Translations under genes and position numbers: made by a program
From: Bufo bufo
Lineage: Eukaryota > Chordata > Amphibia > Anura > Bufonidae
NCBI RefSeq assembly: GCF_905171765.1
Contig: NC_053392.1
Coordinates: 397,324,119 to 397,388,118, forward strand
Length of the DNA stretch: 64,000 nt
Direction of reading: 5' to 3'
Shown here: one piece after another, positions 1 to 9,409 of the stretch
Position numbering within the stretch: position 1 is the stretch's first letter
Layout: every line of letters begins with the position of its first letter
Notes under the pieces: model-generated
What the model was told of the DNA's origin: nothing
Seen by the model: the letters and a program-made list of their open reading frames with translations, nothing else
Database searches by the model: none

Positions 1-250
1 TCCTGGACTCCGCCGCTCCTCACCACCAGCGCGCTCTCTCTTCTTGCTGGTTCTCAGCCGTCAGCTGTGAAGGCTGCGCACAGTGAGGTCACATGGTGTG
101 CAGCCCTTTAAAGCAGACAGCCAAGTGGAGGACCAGGAAGCGGTGAGAACAGATCCTTCACCGCTTCCCAGTCCTCCGGTACTAATGAAGCGCTTCCAAA
201 ATGGAAGCGTTTTATTAGTATTCGCCCCATAAGACCCAGGGGCGAAAAAT
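1..250. other. Unassigned sequence at window edge
   Basis: No gene is recognised here. The stretch is fairly GC-rich and includes a short hairpin, with 'gcgcttccaaaatggaagcg' near 193-212. It precedes the A/T-rich family A repeat body and may be the inner edge of another element nested in it, because the same 'actaatgaagcgcttcc' wording recurs inside the hAT at 3841 (near 4340-4375). Confidence 0.35.
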
Positions 251-1646
251 ACAGCCATTTTTTGTCACCTTACATCACAAAAAGTGTAATAGCAAGCGAT
301 CAAAAAGTCATATGCACACCAAAATAAAGCCAATCAAACCGTCATCTCATCCTGCAAAAAATGAGACCCTACCTAAGATAATCGCCCAAAAACTGAAAAA
401 ACTATGGCTCTCAGAATATGGAGACACTAAAACATGATTTTTTTTTTTGTTTCAAAAATGAAATCATTGTGTAAAACTTACATAAATAAAAAAAATAGTA
501 TACATATTAGGTATCGCCGCGTCCGTGACAACCTAGTCTATAAAAAATACCACATGATCCAACCTGTCAGATGAGTGTTGTAAATAACAAAAAATAAAAA
601 CGGTGCCAAAACAGCTATTTCTTGTTATCTTGCCTCACAAAGAGTGTAATATAGAGCAACCAAAAATCATATGTACCCTAAACTAGTACCAACAAAACTT
701 CCACCCTATCCCGTAGTTTCTAAAATGGGGTCACTTTTTTGGAGTTTCTACTCTAGGGGTTCATCAGGGGGGCTTCTAATGGGACATGGTGTCAAAAAAA
801 CTGTCCAGCAAAATGTGCCTTCCAAAAACTGTATGGCATTCCTTTCCTTCTGTGCCGTGTGCCCGTACAGCAGTTTACGACCACATATGGGGTGTTTCTG
901 TAAACTACAAAATCAGAGCCATAAATATTGAGTTTTGTTTGGCTGTTAACCCATGCTTTGTAACTGGAAAAAAATTATTAAAATGGGAAATCTGCCAAAA
1001 AAGTGAAATTTTGAAATTGTATCTCTATTTTCCATTAATTCTTGTGGAACACCTAAAGGGTTAACAAAGTTTTTAAAATCAGTTTTAAATACCTTGAGGG
1101 GTGTATTTTCTAAAATTGGGTAACTTTTTTGGGTGGTTTCTATTATGTAAGCCTTCTATTATGTAAGCCTCACAAAGTGACTTCAGACCTGAACTGGTCC
1201 TTAAAAAGTTGGTTTTTTAAAATTTCTGGGAAATTTCAAGATTTGCTTCTAAACTTCTAAGCCTTGTAACGTCCCCAAAAAATAAAATGTCATTCCCAAA
1301 ATGATCCTAACATGAAGTAGACATATGGGGAATGTAAAGTAATAATTATTTTTGTAGGTATTACTATGTATTATAGAAGTAGAGAAATTGAAATTTTGAA
1401 ATTTGCAAATTTTTCCACATTTTTGGCAAATTTGGTATTTTGGTATTTTTTTTATAAATAAAAATATTTTTTTTTACTCCATTTTACCAGTGTCATGAAG
1501 TACAATATGTGATGAAAAAACAATCTCAGAATGGCCTGGATAAGTCAAAGCATTTTTAAAGTTATCACCACATAAAGTGACATTGGTCAGATTTGCAAAA
1601 AATGGCCTGGTCCTTAAGGTGAAAATAAGCCCTGGTCCTTAAGGAG
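251..1646 (+). mobile_element. Family A TTAA-flanked repeat, right-hand part
   Basis: This A/T-rich repeat has no coding capacity. Its phrases (cacatatggggtgtttctgtaa; lines resembling 'ggtcactttttggagtttc'; 'tggtccttaaggtgaaaa') recur in the same order at 25566-31927, in inverse orientation at 47070-49318, and at about 59865-62345. It ends with 'ggtccttaaggag' directly before TTAA at 1647-1650, the target site also used by the complete copies. The left end is outside the window or replaced by the sequence before 250. A TTAA target is typical of the piggyBac superfamily, but no transposase links the family to it. Confidence 0.7.
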
Positions 1647-1650
1647 TTAA

Positions 1651-2431
1651 TAACAATTCTGGAATATTTATTCTTATGCCTCTGTTGTGCTATTTCCTTT
1701 ATCATTCCTCTTTGAAGTCATGAAAGAATTATTAGCAGTTTGCAACGAAGGTGTAGATGGGGGTTTGTCCCTGCACAGTCTGACTCTGGCAGCACTGCTT
1801 GGATAGTGTTAGACTGTGCAAGGACACATCTCCAACTGGAAACGCCCATTTTGACCTTTATTGCTAACTGCTAGTAATTAATTCATAACTTCTAGCAGGA
1901 ATAATGAGGGAAGGGCCATCACACAATCATAAGAATAGATTTTCCAGAATTGGTATTATATGGGGAATGCAAGTAGTTGCTAAAACAGAGAGAGGTTACA
2001 GATGCTCTTTTGTGATGCAGCCTATTTTCATAGATGGAGGGACACTGATCAACCAGGTGCAGTGCCTTATAGGACTAGCTCAGCTAGACATAAGGATTTT
2101 TTTTTTACTTAGCGACCTGTTGCTTCATTCTGGAGAAAAAGTACTTGGGGACACATGACAGCTGAAGCCAATCATTGGCTGCAGCAAGTGACAAGTCGAC
2201 ACTGAAACCAGTCATTGGGTGCAGCGGTTCTCATGGCTATGTCCCAGCTGAGAAAAACAAGCTGGGGACCGGAAGATGTAGAAACAAGATCTAGTGTGTA
2301 GGACTGGAGCATCATGGAGCAAGTAAGTTTGAATCTTTCTGGAGGTGGTGCAGACTAGGGGCCTTCATTTGATAGTTAATATTCCCAGAAATCCCCTTTA
2401 GGCTTCAACTAGGAAGGAGAATTTAAAGGTA
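1651..2431. other. Intronic/intergenic spacer
   Basis: No gene is supported. The only structure seen is an imperfect inverted repeat around 1767-1832, with arms containing 'ccctgcacagtctgac' and 'ttagactgtgcaagg', probably a small foldback element. The 84-codon open frame at 1904-2158 has no recognisable domain and is taken as chance. Confidence 0.4.
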
Positions 2432-2650
2432 CAGTTGCAAGAAAAAGTATGTGAACCCTTTGGAATGATATGGATTTCTGCGCAAATTGGTCATAAAATG
2501 TGATCTGATCTTCAGCTAAGTCACAACAATAGACAATCACAGTCTGCTTAAACTAATAACGCACAAATAATTAAATGTTACCGTGTTTTTATTGAACACA
2601 CCATGTAAGCATTCACAGTGCAGGTGGAAAAAGTATGTGAACCCTTGGAT

Positions 2651-3670
2651 TTAATAACTGGTTGAACCTCCTTTGGCATCAATAACTTCAACCAAACGTT
2701 TCCTGTAGTTGCAGATCAGACGTGCACAACGGTCAGGAGTAATTCTTGACCATTCCTCTTTATAGAACTGTTTCAGTTCAGCAATATTCTTGGGATGTCT
2801 GGTGTGAATTGCTTTCTTTAGGTCATGCCACAGCATCTCAATTGGGTTGAGGTCAGGAATCTGACTGGGCCACTCCAGAAAGCGTTTTTTCTTCTGTTTA
2901 AGCCATTCTGTTGATTTACTTCTATACTTTGGGTCGTTGTCCTGTTGCAACATCCATCTTCTGTTGAGCTTCAGCTGGTGGACAGATGGCCTTAAGTTCT
3001 TCTGCAAAATGTCTTGATAAACTTGCAAATTCATTTTTCCTTCGATGATGGCAATCTGTCCAGGCCCTGACGCAGCAAAGCAGCCCCAAACCATGATGCC
3101 CCCACCACCATACTTCACAGTTAGGATGAGGTTTTGATGTTGGTGTGCTGTGCCTCTTTTACTCCACACATAGTGTTGTGTGTTTCTTCCAAACAACTCA
3201 ACTTTGGTTTTATCTGTCCACAGAATATTTTGCCAGTACTGCTGTGGAACATCCAGGTGCTCTTGTGCAAACTGTAAACGTGCAGCAATGTTTTTTTTGG
3301 ACAGCAGTGTCTTCCTCTGTGGTATCCTCCCATGAAAAACATTCTTGTTTAGTGTTTTACGTATCGTAGATTCGCTAACATGAATGTTAGCATATGCCAG
3401 AGACTTTTGTAAGTCTTTAGCTGACACTCTAGGATTCTTCTTCACCTCATTGAGCAGTCTGCGCTGTGCTCTTGCAGTCATCTTTACAGGACGGCCACTC
3501 CTAGGGAGAGTAGCAGCAGTGCTGAACTTTCTCCATTTATAGACAATTTGTCTTACCATGGACTGATGAACAGCAAGGCTTTTGGAGATACTTTTATAAC
3601 CCTTTCCAGCTTTATGCAAGTCAACAATTCTTAATCGTAGGTCTTCTGAGAGCTCTTTTGTGCGATGCAT
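2651..3670 (-). CDS. Tc1/mariner transposase, intact reading frame
   Basis: This 339-residue protein would cut the Tc1 element out and reinsert it at TA sites. Residues 1-110 form the paired-like DNA-binding region with two helix-turn-helix units, with a GRPR-like linker at about 58-61 (SGRP). The DDE catalytic core follows: Asp153 in '[10 protein letters not shown]', a glycine-rich 'GGGGIMVWG' stretch at 188-196, Asp244 in 'LQQDND' and Glu278 in '[10 protein letters not shown]'. There is no stop or frameshift and the length matches the family (about 340). The gap between Asp244 and Glu278 is 33 residues, one fewer than DD34E and than the other two Tc1 copies here that keep this segment, so one codon may have been lost. 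The start is the first Met, matching the usual N-terminus. The hAT at 3841 sits about 170 bp upstream of the start codon and may have uncoupled any promoter. Whether it is active cannot be judged from sequence. Confidence 0.93.
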   Translation of the reverse strand: MHRTKELSEDLRLRIVDLHKAGKGYKSISKSLAVHQSMVRQIVYKWRKFSTAATLPRSGRPVKMTARAQRRLLNEVKKNPRVSAKDLQKSLAYANIHVSESTIRKTLNKNVFHGRIPQRKTLLSKKNIAARLQFAQEHLDVPQQYWQNILWTDKTKVELFGRNTQHYVWSKRGTAHQHQNLILTVKYGGGGIMVWGCFAASGPGQIAIIEGKMNLQVYQDILQKNLRPSVHQLKLNRRWMLQQDNDPKYRSKSTEWLKQKKKRFLEWPSQIPDLNPIEMLWHDLKKAIHTRHPKNIAELKQFYKEEWSRITPDRCARLICNYRKRLVEVIDAKGGSTSY

Positions 3671-4019
3671 TATTCACATCAGGCAATGCTTCTTGTGAAA
3701 AGCAAACCCAGAACTGGTGTGTGTTTTTTTTATAGGGCAGGGCAGCTGTAACCAACACCTCCAATCTCATCTCATTGATTGGACCCCAGTTGGCTGACAC
3801 CTCACTCCAATTAGCTCTTGGAGATTTCATTAGTCTAGGGCAGGGGTACTCAACTAGTTTTATTAAAGGACCACATACCTGGGTCTGCAGTCAGGTGAAG
3901 GTCCGAGCTGAACGCCAACAGTAAAGATGCCATGCGATCATGTGATCCATGTGCGTGGGGCACTCTGACGTTATAGTGGAGCGCCCTGGGTAAGTCCCAG
4001 AATTACTAATGTCCCCATT

Positions 4020-4105
4020 AGTGCCCCAGTAAGAATAATGCCCCCAGTAAGAATAATGTCCCCATTAGTGCCCCCAGTAAGAGTAATGCCCCCATTAGTG
4101 CCCCC
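4020..4105 (+). repeat. Short tandem repeat inside hAT
   Basis: Several copies of an approximately 15-30 bp unit ('gcccccagtaagaataatg' and 'tccccattagtg') are arranged in tandem. The same array is present in the duplicated hAT copy at about 6799-6884. Confidence 0.6.
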
Positions 4106-4380
4106 CTTCTCTGCTTTTGCAAAAAAAAAAATTAAAAATTAGCATTCACCTGGCTGCGGTGAACATTCGCTGCTGACTGCAAGCTCAGGACCGGTGCTCC
4201 AACGTAATGACGTCTTGTAGGTCCTGTCCTGAGCTTCTAGTCAGCAGGGAGTGTTCTCCACAGCGTCAGCAAATGGAGGTGGAGGTACCGTAATTGTATT
4301 TATTTTTTTACTAGCACAAGTAGCAGTGGAGGTAAAGGCTGTACTAATAGGCGTTCCATGATGGAAGCGCTCATTAGTAA

Positions 4381-4719
4381 GGGTACTTTCACACTTGCAG
4401 CAGGACGGATCCGACAGGCTGCTCACCCTGTCAGATCCATCTTGCCACTACTTCGCCGTGCCGCTGCTCTGTGCCCATCGACTATAATGGGGATGGGGGC
4501 AGAGCTACGGCGCAGCACGGTGAGAGGCCGCCAGACTAAAAGTACTACATGTCCGACTTTTTCGTCTGGTGACCTCACGCCGTGCACTGCCATGCTGCGC
4601 CGTAGCTCCACTCTCGCTATAGTCAATGGGGAGTGGCAGTCCGGCGAAATAGCGGCAGGACGGATCTGACAGGGTGAACAGCCTGTCGGATCCGTCCTGC
4701 CGCAAGTGTGAAAGTACCC
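4381..4719. mobile_element. Foldback element, TWA-target (PIF/Harbinger-like)
   Basis: The ends GGGTACTTTCACACTTGC and their inverse close a near-palindrome of 339 bp. The flanks are TAA (4378-4380) and TAG (4720-4722), a slightly decayed 3-bp duplication. The same ends occur on the element at 41722-42265 with a perfect TTA duplication. Family assignment rests on the 3-bp TWA target and terminal sequence. No coding capacity. Confidence 0.75.
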
Positions 4720-4827
4720 TAGCAGTCCTTACAGGAAAATTCTGGCACCGGCAAGGGAACTAAAATACCAGCCTTGCTGGTGAACTACTGGCCGGGTGGC
4801 AACCCAAGCCACAGAACAGACATATGA

Positions 4828-5013
4828 TAGTTTTGTTCCGCATCCAATTCCCATTATTGGGGGATTGGATGCGGACCCCTTAATTACAATGGGGCCACAA
4901 GAGATGCAGACAGCACACTGTGTGCTGTCTTCATCTTTTTCCGCTCCATTGAAACTAAGGGGTCCGCATCCAATGCCCCAATAATGGGAATTGGATGCGG
5001 AACAAAACTATCA
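4828..5013. repeat. Long hairpin
   Basis: The arms begin with 'gatagttttgttccgcatcc' and end with its inverse near 4990-5013, with an inner stem 'ggatgcggaccccttaa'. It is probably a further small foldback insertion in the hAT. No target duplication could be defined. Confidence 0.6.
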
Positions 5014-5400
5014 TGGTTTGATGGGGCTTAATCACTTTATTTAATCAGGTTACCTAAAGAAGATGGCCCAGGAGAGATGGGAACATGACACTGACTGGAG
5101 TCCTTTCCTGCAGTCAGTGACGTGTTCCCGCCTCTCTGTAGCCCTCTCCACGCCCCCCTTCCTTCCCAAATGTGACATTTATTTCATTGGTGGCAGTGGT
5201 GATGTCCCTCCCCTCTCCAGCAGCACGTAAGTGTCCTTTGGAGCTTGAAGCTCCCTTACGTGCTGCCGCTGCTGCAGGGGAGGAGGGACCTGTGAGCGCA
5301 CTGAGGGAGAAAGCTCCCTCCACGTGCAGGTGCCGGATGAAAGCGCTGGTGCCTGCATGTGGAGGGAGCCGTCTCTCACTGCGCCCCTGGGAAGGAGGAA

Positions 5401-5570
5401 GTGCGCCGGTAAGCTCCTCCTCCTGCACGTACCAGAGTGTGCAGGAGAGGAGGAGCGCTACATGTGGAGGGAGCCCTGTCTCACTGCGCTGTGGGACAGG
5501 CGGAAGTGCGCCGGTAAGCTCCTCCTCCTGCACGGTACAGTGTGCAGGAGAGGAGGAGTGCTCTGAAGGA
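5401..5570 (+). repeat. 106-bp tandem duplication in hAT
   Basis: 'gtgcgccggtaagctcctcc' starts at 5401 and again at about 5507, followed in both copies by 'gtgcaggagaggaggag'. The unit is about 106 bp and also holds an internal inverted stem, 'ctcctcctcctgcac' against 'gtgcaggagaggaggag'. Confidence 0.7.
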
Positions 5571-5885
5571 TGGCCGGGGTCCGGACAACTGGCGGCCGCG
5601 GTCCGTATTTGGACCGCGGTTCGCCAGTTGAGTACCCCTGGTCTAGGGGTTCACATACTTTTTCCACCTGCACTGTGAATGTTTACATGGTGTGTTCAAT
5701 AAAAACATGGTAACATTTAATTTTTTGTGTGTTATTAGTTTAAGCAGACTGTGATTGTCTATTGTTGTGATGAAGATCAGATCACATTTTATGACCAATT
5801 TGTGCAGAAATCCATATCATTCCAAAGGGTTCACATACTTTTTCTTGCAACTGTATATTCTAAGAATGAAAAAAAAAAATCGGAC

Positions 5886-6449
5886 ACCATACTTCACAGT
5901 TAGGATGAGGTTTTGATGTTGGTGTGCTGTGCCTCTTTTACTCCACACATAGTGTTGTGTGTTTCTTCCAAACAACTCAACTTTGGTTTTATCTGTCCAC
6001 AGAATATTTTGCCAGTACTGCTGTGGAACATCCAGGTGCTCTTGTGCAAACTGTAAACGTGCAGCAATGTTTTTTTTGGACAGCAGTGTCTTCCTCTGTG
6101 GTATCCTCCCATGAAACCCATTCTTGTTTAGTGTTTTACGTATCGTAGATTCGCTAACATGAATGTTAGCATATGCCAGAGACTTTTGTAAGTCTTTAGC
6201 TGACACTCTAGGATTCTTCTTCACCTCATTGAGCAGTCTGCGCTGTGCTCTTGCAGTCATCTTTACAGGACGGCCACTCCTAGGGAGAGTAGCAGCAGTG
6301 CTGAACTTTCTCCATTTATAGACAATTTGTCTTACCATGGACTGATGAACAGCAAGGCTTTTGGAGATACTTTTATAACCCTTTCCAGCTTTATGCAAGT
6401 CAACAATTCTTAATCGTAGGTCTTCTGAGAGCTCTTTTGTGCGATGCAT
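5886..6449 (-). pseudogene. Truncated Tc1 transposase, duplicate copy
   Basis: This is the N-terminal 188 residues of the same transposase as at 2651-3670, nearly identical (Gly instead of Val at residue 111). The homology stops at the duplication join at 5886. The open frame runs on to 5817 through unrelated flank, adding about 22 foreign residues. Asp153 is present but Asp244 and Glu278 are missing, so it cannot catalyse transposition. The DNA-binding domain is complete, so a product, if made, could in principle still bind terminal repeats. Confidence 0.88.
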
Positions 6450-6619
6450 TATTCACATCAGGCAATGCTTCTTGTGAAAAGCAAACCCAGAACTGGTGTG
6501 TGTTTTTTTTATAGGGCAGGGCAGCTGTAACCAACACCTCCAATCTCATCTCATTGATTGGACCCCAGTTGGCTGACACCTCACTCCAATTAGCTCTTGG
6601 AGATTTCATTAGTCTAGGG

Positions 6620-7449
6620 CAGGGGTACTCAACTAGTTTTATTAAAGGACCACATACCTGGGTCTGCAGTCAGGTGAAGGTCCGAGCTGAACGCCAACAG
6701 TAAAGATGCCATGCGATCATGTGATCCATGTGCGTGGGGCACTCTGACGTTATAGTGGAGCGCCCTGGGTAAGTCCCAGAATTACTAATGTCCCCATTAG
6801 TGCCCCAGTAAGAATAATGCCCCCAGTAAGAATAATGTCCCCATTAGTGCCCCCAGTAAGAGTAATGCCCCCATTAGTGCCCCCCTTCTCTGCTTTTGCA
6901 AAAAAAAAAATTAAAAATTAGCATTCACCTGGCTGCGGTGAACATTCGCTGCTGACTGCAAGCTCAGGACCGGTGCTCCAACGTAATGACGTCTTGTAGG
7001 TCCTGTCCTGAGCTTCTAGTCAGCAGGGAGTGTTCTCCACAGCGTCAGCAAATGGAGGTGGAGGTACCGTAATTGTATTTATTTTTTTACTAGCACAAGT
7101 AGCAGTGGAGGTAAAGGCTGTACTAATAGGCGTTCCATGATGGAAGCGCTCATTAGTAAGGGTACTTTCACACTTGCAGCAGGACGGATCCGACAGGCTG
7201 CTCACCCTGTCAGATCCATCTTGCCACTACTTCGCCGTGCCGCTGCTGTGCAGGAGAGGAGGAGCGCTACATGTGGAGGGAGCCCTGTCTCACTGCGCTG
7301 TGGGACAGGCGGAAGTGCGCCGGTAAGCTCCTCCTCCTGCACGGTACAGTGTGCAGGAGAGGAGGAGTGCTCTGAAGGATGGCCGGGGTCCGGACAACTG
7401 GCGGCCGCGGTCCGTATTTGGACCGCGGTTCGCCAGTTGAGTACCACTG
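6620..7449. mobile_element. Internally deleted hAT copy (830 bp)
   Basis: It keeps the same ends and the same flanking GTCTAGGG (6612-6619 and 7450-7457) as the 1800-bp copy, because it was copied with its host locus. The deletion joins 'ccgctgct' to 'gtgcaggagagg', leaving both termini intact. The last bases read GTACCACTG, one change from the first copy. Confidence 0.88.
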
Positions 7450-7662
7450 GTCTAGGGGTTCACATACTTTTTCCACCTGCACTGTGAATGTTTACATGGT
7501 GTGTTCAATAAAAACATGGTAACATTTAATTTTTTGTGTGTTATTAGTTTAAGCAGACTGTGATTGTCTATTGTTGTGATGAAGATCAGATCACATTTTA
7601 TGACCAATTTGTGCAGAAATCCATATCATTCCAAAGGGTTCACATACTTTTTCTTGCAACTG
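7448..7662 (-). repeat. Second copy of the Tc1 right terminal repeat
   Basis: It duplicates the right IR/DR arm of the Tc1, with inner and outer 'cacatactttttc' motifs, ending 'cttgcaactg' before TA at 7663-7664. Confidence 0.85.
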
Positions 7663-7694
7663 TATATTCTAAGAATGAAAAAAAAAAATCGGAC

Positions 7695-8044
7695 AAAATA
7701 TAAAAATTCTGATTATACTTACTGTACCTGTGGAATTCCTTACTGTTCATTTGCTGCCGCTGCTTGTGTACCCCAGTTGATTTACACTTCTGAGTGATCA
7801 CATAAATAAAGTGGCCATTCATGGGCCTGCTGTGACATGACAATCTAGTGACATACTGTAAGTACAGCATGCTATGACCCGCTGAACGTCTTGTCCCTGT
7901 GAACAATGTACCATCATGTGCATTTGTAAACAACAATGCAGAAGACAAAGAATAATGAAGAATACTAAAGGGAAATATTTAACGAGAAGTTTATTATTTT
8001 TACAGCCATTTATTATTCTCTTCACTGAGTTTTGTGAGGGATTT
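7695..8044. other. Spacer
   Basis: A/T-rich sequence. I see no gene or clear repeat. The open frames at 7640-7948 and 7819-8058 have no recognisable features. Confidence 0.4.
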
Positions 8045-8193
8045 TGTTTGTGGGCCAATCTTTAGTTTTTATTGATGCCATTTTAGGATACATGCAACTT
8101 TTTGATCCTTTTTTTTTATTTAATTTTTTTGAGGGAGACAAGGTGACCAAAAAGAATTCTGGCATTGGATTATATTTTACGGAGTTTACAGGG
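8045..8193 (+). repeat. Family A-like fragment
   Basis: Wording such as 'acttttt(g)atc', 'gacaaggtgaccaaaaa' and 'ttttacggagtt' matches the interior of the element at 47070-49318 and the start of the hAT at 19131. It is a short degraded fragment without ends. Confidence 0.45.
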
Positions 8194-8957
8194 AATCTGT
8201 CACCGCATACATCCGTAGTAAACCAAGTGACTTTAAGATGTGTGCTTGCTTACGGATTCAAACTCCATTTGCCACATCTCGATCAGTGGCCCCTTTTTCA
8301 GAGAAATTGATGCTTTTATTATATACATCTAAAGCTCTGCTCCCAAGGACATATGCATGCAGTTTGTATGCTTTCCCTTTGTAAGTCTGGATGTCCTCCA
8401 GGTTTTCTGCTTCCTGCTACAAGAAAAGACATACTGATAGGGAACTAAGTTTGTGAGCTCTTCCAAGGACATCAAGTGATGAAAATGTCTGTAAAGCACT
8501 GCAGCATATAGAAGCACTATATAAGTAAGTAAAATAAATATTGCAGATGCGCCAATGACTTTGCTCTACATCAGCAAGAGACGAGGTCGGTATCGAGTCT
8601 TGCTGATGCCGACATCCATCTCTTTCGGGTGTGGAGCGACATCATTGGCACATGTGTAGAACAAACTTCTTCTGCCCAGCAAGCACAGGCCTGTACTGCG
8701 TATGTGCCCATCTCTGAGCCAAGAATACACTCAAAACTGAGGAGAGAGGGAGCCAACAGCCAAAAGGAACAGAGCTTTAGGTGTAGCAATGATGCTCTCC
8801 TTGAACCAAGCAGGTAATTTGCATATAATAAAAGCATAATTTTCTCTGGAATGGGGGCACTGATCTAGATGAAGTAAACTACAGTATGTTTGAATCAGCA
8901 GGCAAGCGCACATCTGAAAAGTTATTTAGATTACTGAGGTAGGTTTTGAGATTCGCT
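8194..8957. mobile_element. TTAA-type foldback element, decayed
   Basis: The left arm starts ACAGGGAATCTGTCACC and the right arm, in inverse, reads TTAAAGCGAATCTCAAAACC. Between them the arms match for long stretches, such as 'cttttattata' and 'agctctg(c/t)tcc'. The same end family (AGGGAATCTGTCAC) occurs intact at 28989-29826. The left TTAA is lost. Confidence 0.6.
8450..8545 (+). repeat. LINE/SINE 3' tail-like fragment
   Basis: The phrases 'gtgagctcttccaagg', 'tgtaaagcactgcag' and 'gcactatataagtaagtaaa' follow the order seen in the 3' ends of common vertebrate L2-type elements. Assigned from memory of that pattern. It lies within the foldback element at 8194-8957. Confidence 0.5.
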
Positions 8958-9409
8958 TTAAATATCTGGATAATTTTATGGATGCGGCAATGCCATTTAT
9001 GGTTTGCTTGCTTGCATGAGAAATGGCAATATGGCGGGTTGAATATATACATATATGTCCACTAATAGAAAAAGTAGTGAATGGTTTGTGTGCTAGCACA
9101 CGGTAGGGTACTTCTTTGGCGCACAGAAATGACCTCAATTCGGGGGCTTTTGGTGTAATAGCTGTTTATTGTGCAATGGACAACGCGTTTCGGAGTTTAT
9201 AACTCCTTTCTCAAGTCTAAAAAGATACAACAAGAATGCCGAAGCCAAATGTATCCCCACATAATCAGAGGGATATGTATGTACATTATACAGTAAAAAT
9301 ATATATATAAAAAATAAGAACTGTGGTTTATAGAGAAGAATAAAATGCGAATGTCAGTTAAACTAAAATAAAATAGATCAAAACGTTAGTAGGTTTCCTG
9401 TAGAAATTC
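8958..9409. other. Spacer with an unplaced repeat-like motif
   Basis: No gene seen. The segment around 9150-9220 ('caacgcgtttcggag' followed by 'ctcctttctcaag') looks like part of a dispersed repeat because of its hairpin-like wording, but I cannot name the family. Confidence 0.35.

Larger units (their letters stand above)
3841..5640. mobile_element. Non-autonomous hAT element nested in the Tc1
   Basis: The ends are short inverted repeats, CAGGGGTACTCAACT on the left and AGTTGAGTACCCCTG on the right. Identical 8-bp duplications GTCTAGGG (3833-3840 and 5641-5648) flank it, and an 8-bp duplication with CAGGG-type ends is diagnostic of the hAT superfamily. No hAT transposase is encoded. The interior contains a nested 339-bp foldback element (4381-4719), a second hairpin (about 4828-5013) and a 106-bp tandem duplication near 5401-5570. 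Confidence 0.9.
2432..5853 (-). mobile_element. Tc1-like DNA transposon, complete but invaded by a hAT
   Basis: Both ends read CAGTTGCAAGAAAAAGTATG inward and are flanked by TA (2430-2431 and 5854-5855), the Tc1/mariner target duplication. Each inverted repeat is about 200 bp and carries the 'aaaaagtatgtgaaccc' motif twice (near 2443 and 2629 on the left, 5643-5665 and 5826-5845 on the right), which is the IR/DR layout of Sleeping Beauty-type elements. Removing the 1800-bp hAT and its 8-bp duplication leaves 1614 bp, a normal Tc1 length. The transposase reads leftward, so the hAT lies between the transposase start and its own upstream terminal repeat. Confidence 0.93.
5886..7694 (-). repeat. 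Tandem duplicate of 3107-5885 with internal deletion
   Basis: From 5886 the sequence repeats 3107 onward at a constant offset of 2779 bp, carrying over the transposase N-terminal half, the hAT with its GTCTAGGG duplications, the right terminal repeat, and the first 32 bp of downstream flank ending 'aatcggac'. The join at 5885/5886 has a 2-base overlap (CA). At 7247/7248 the offset drops to 1809, so 970 bp of the hAT (4469-5438) are missing from this copy. The few base differences I saw (e.g. around 3334 versus 6113, and the last bases of the hAT) mean the event is recent or is an assembly artefact. Confidence 0.9.

Noticed and set aside
5172..5678. 168-codon frame in the hAT
   Set aside because: Crosses a tandem duplication and the element end; no transposase motif.
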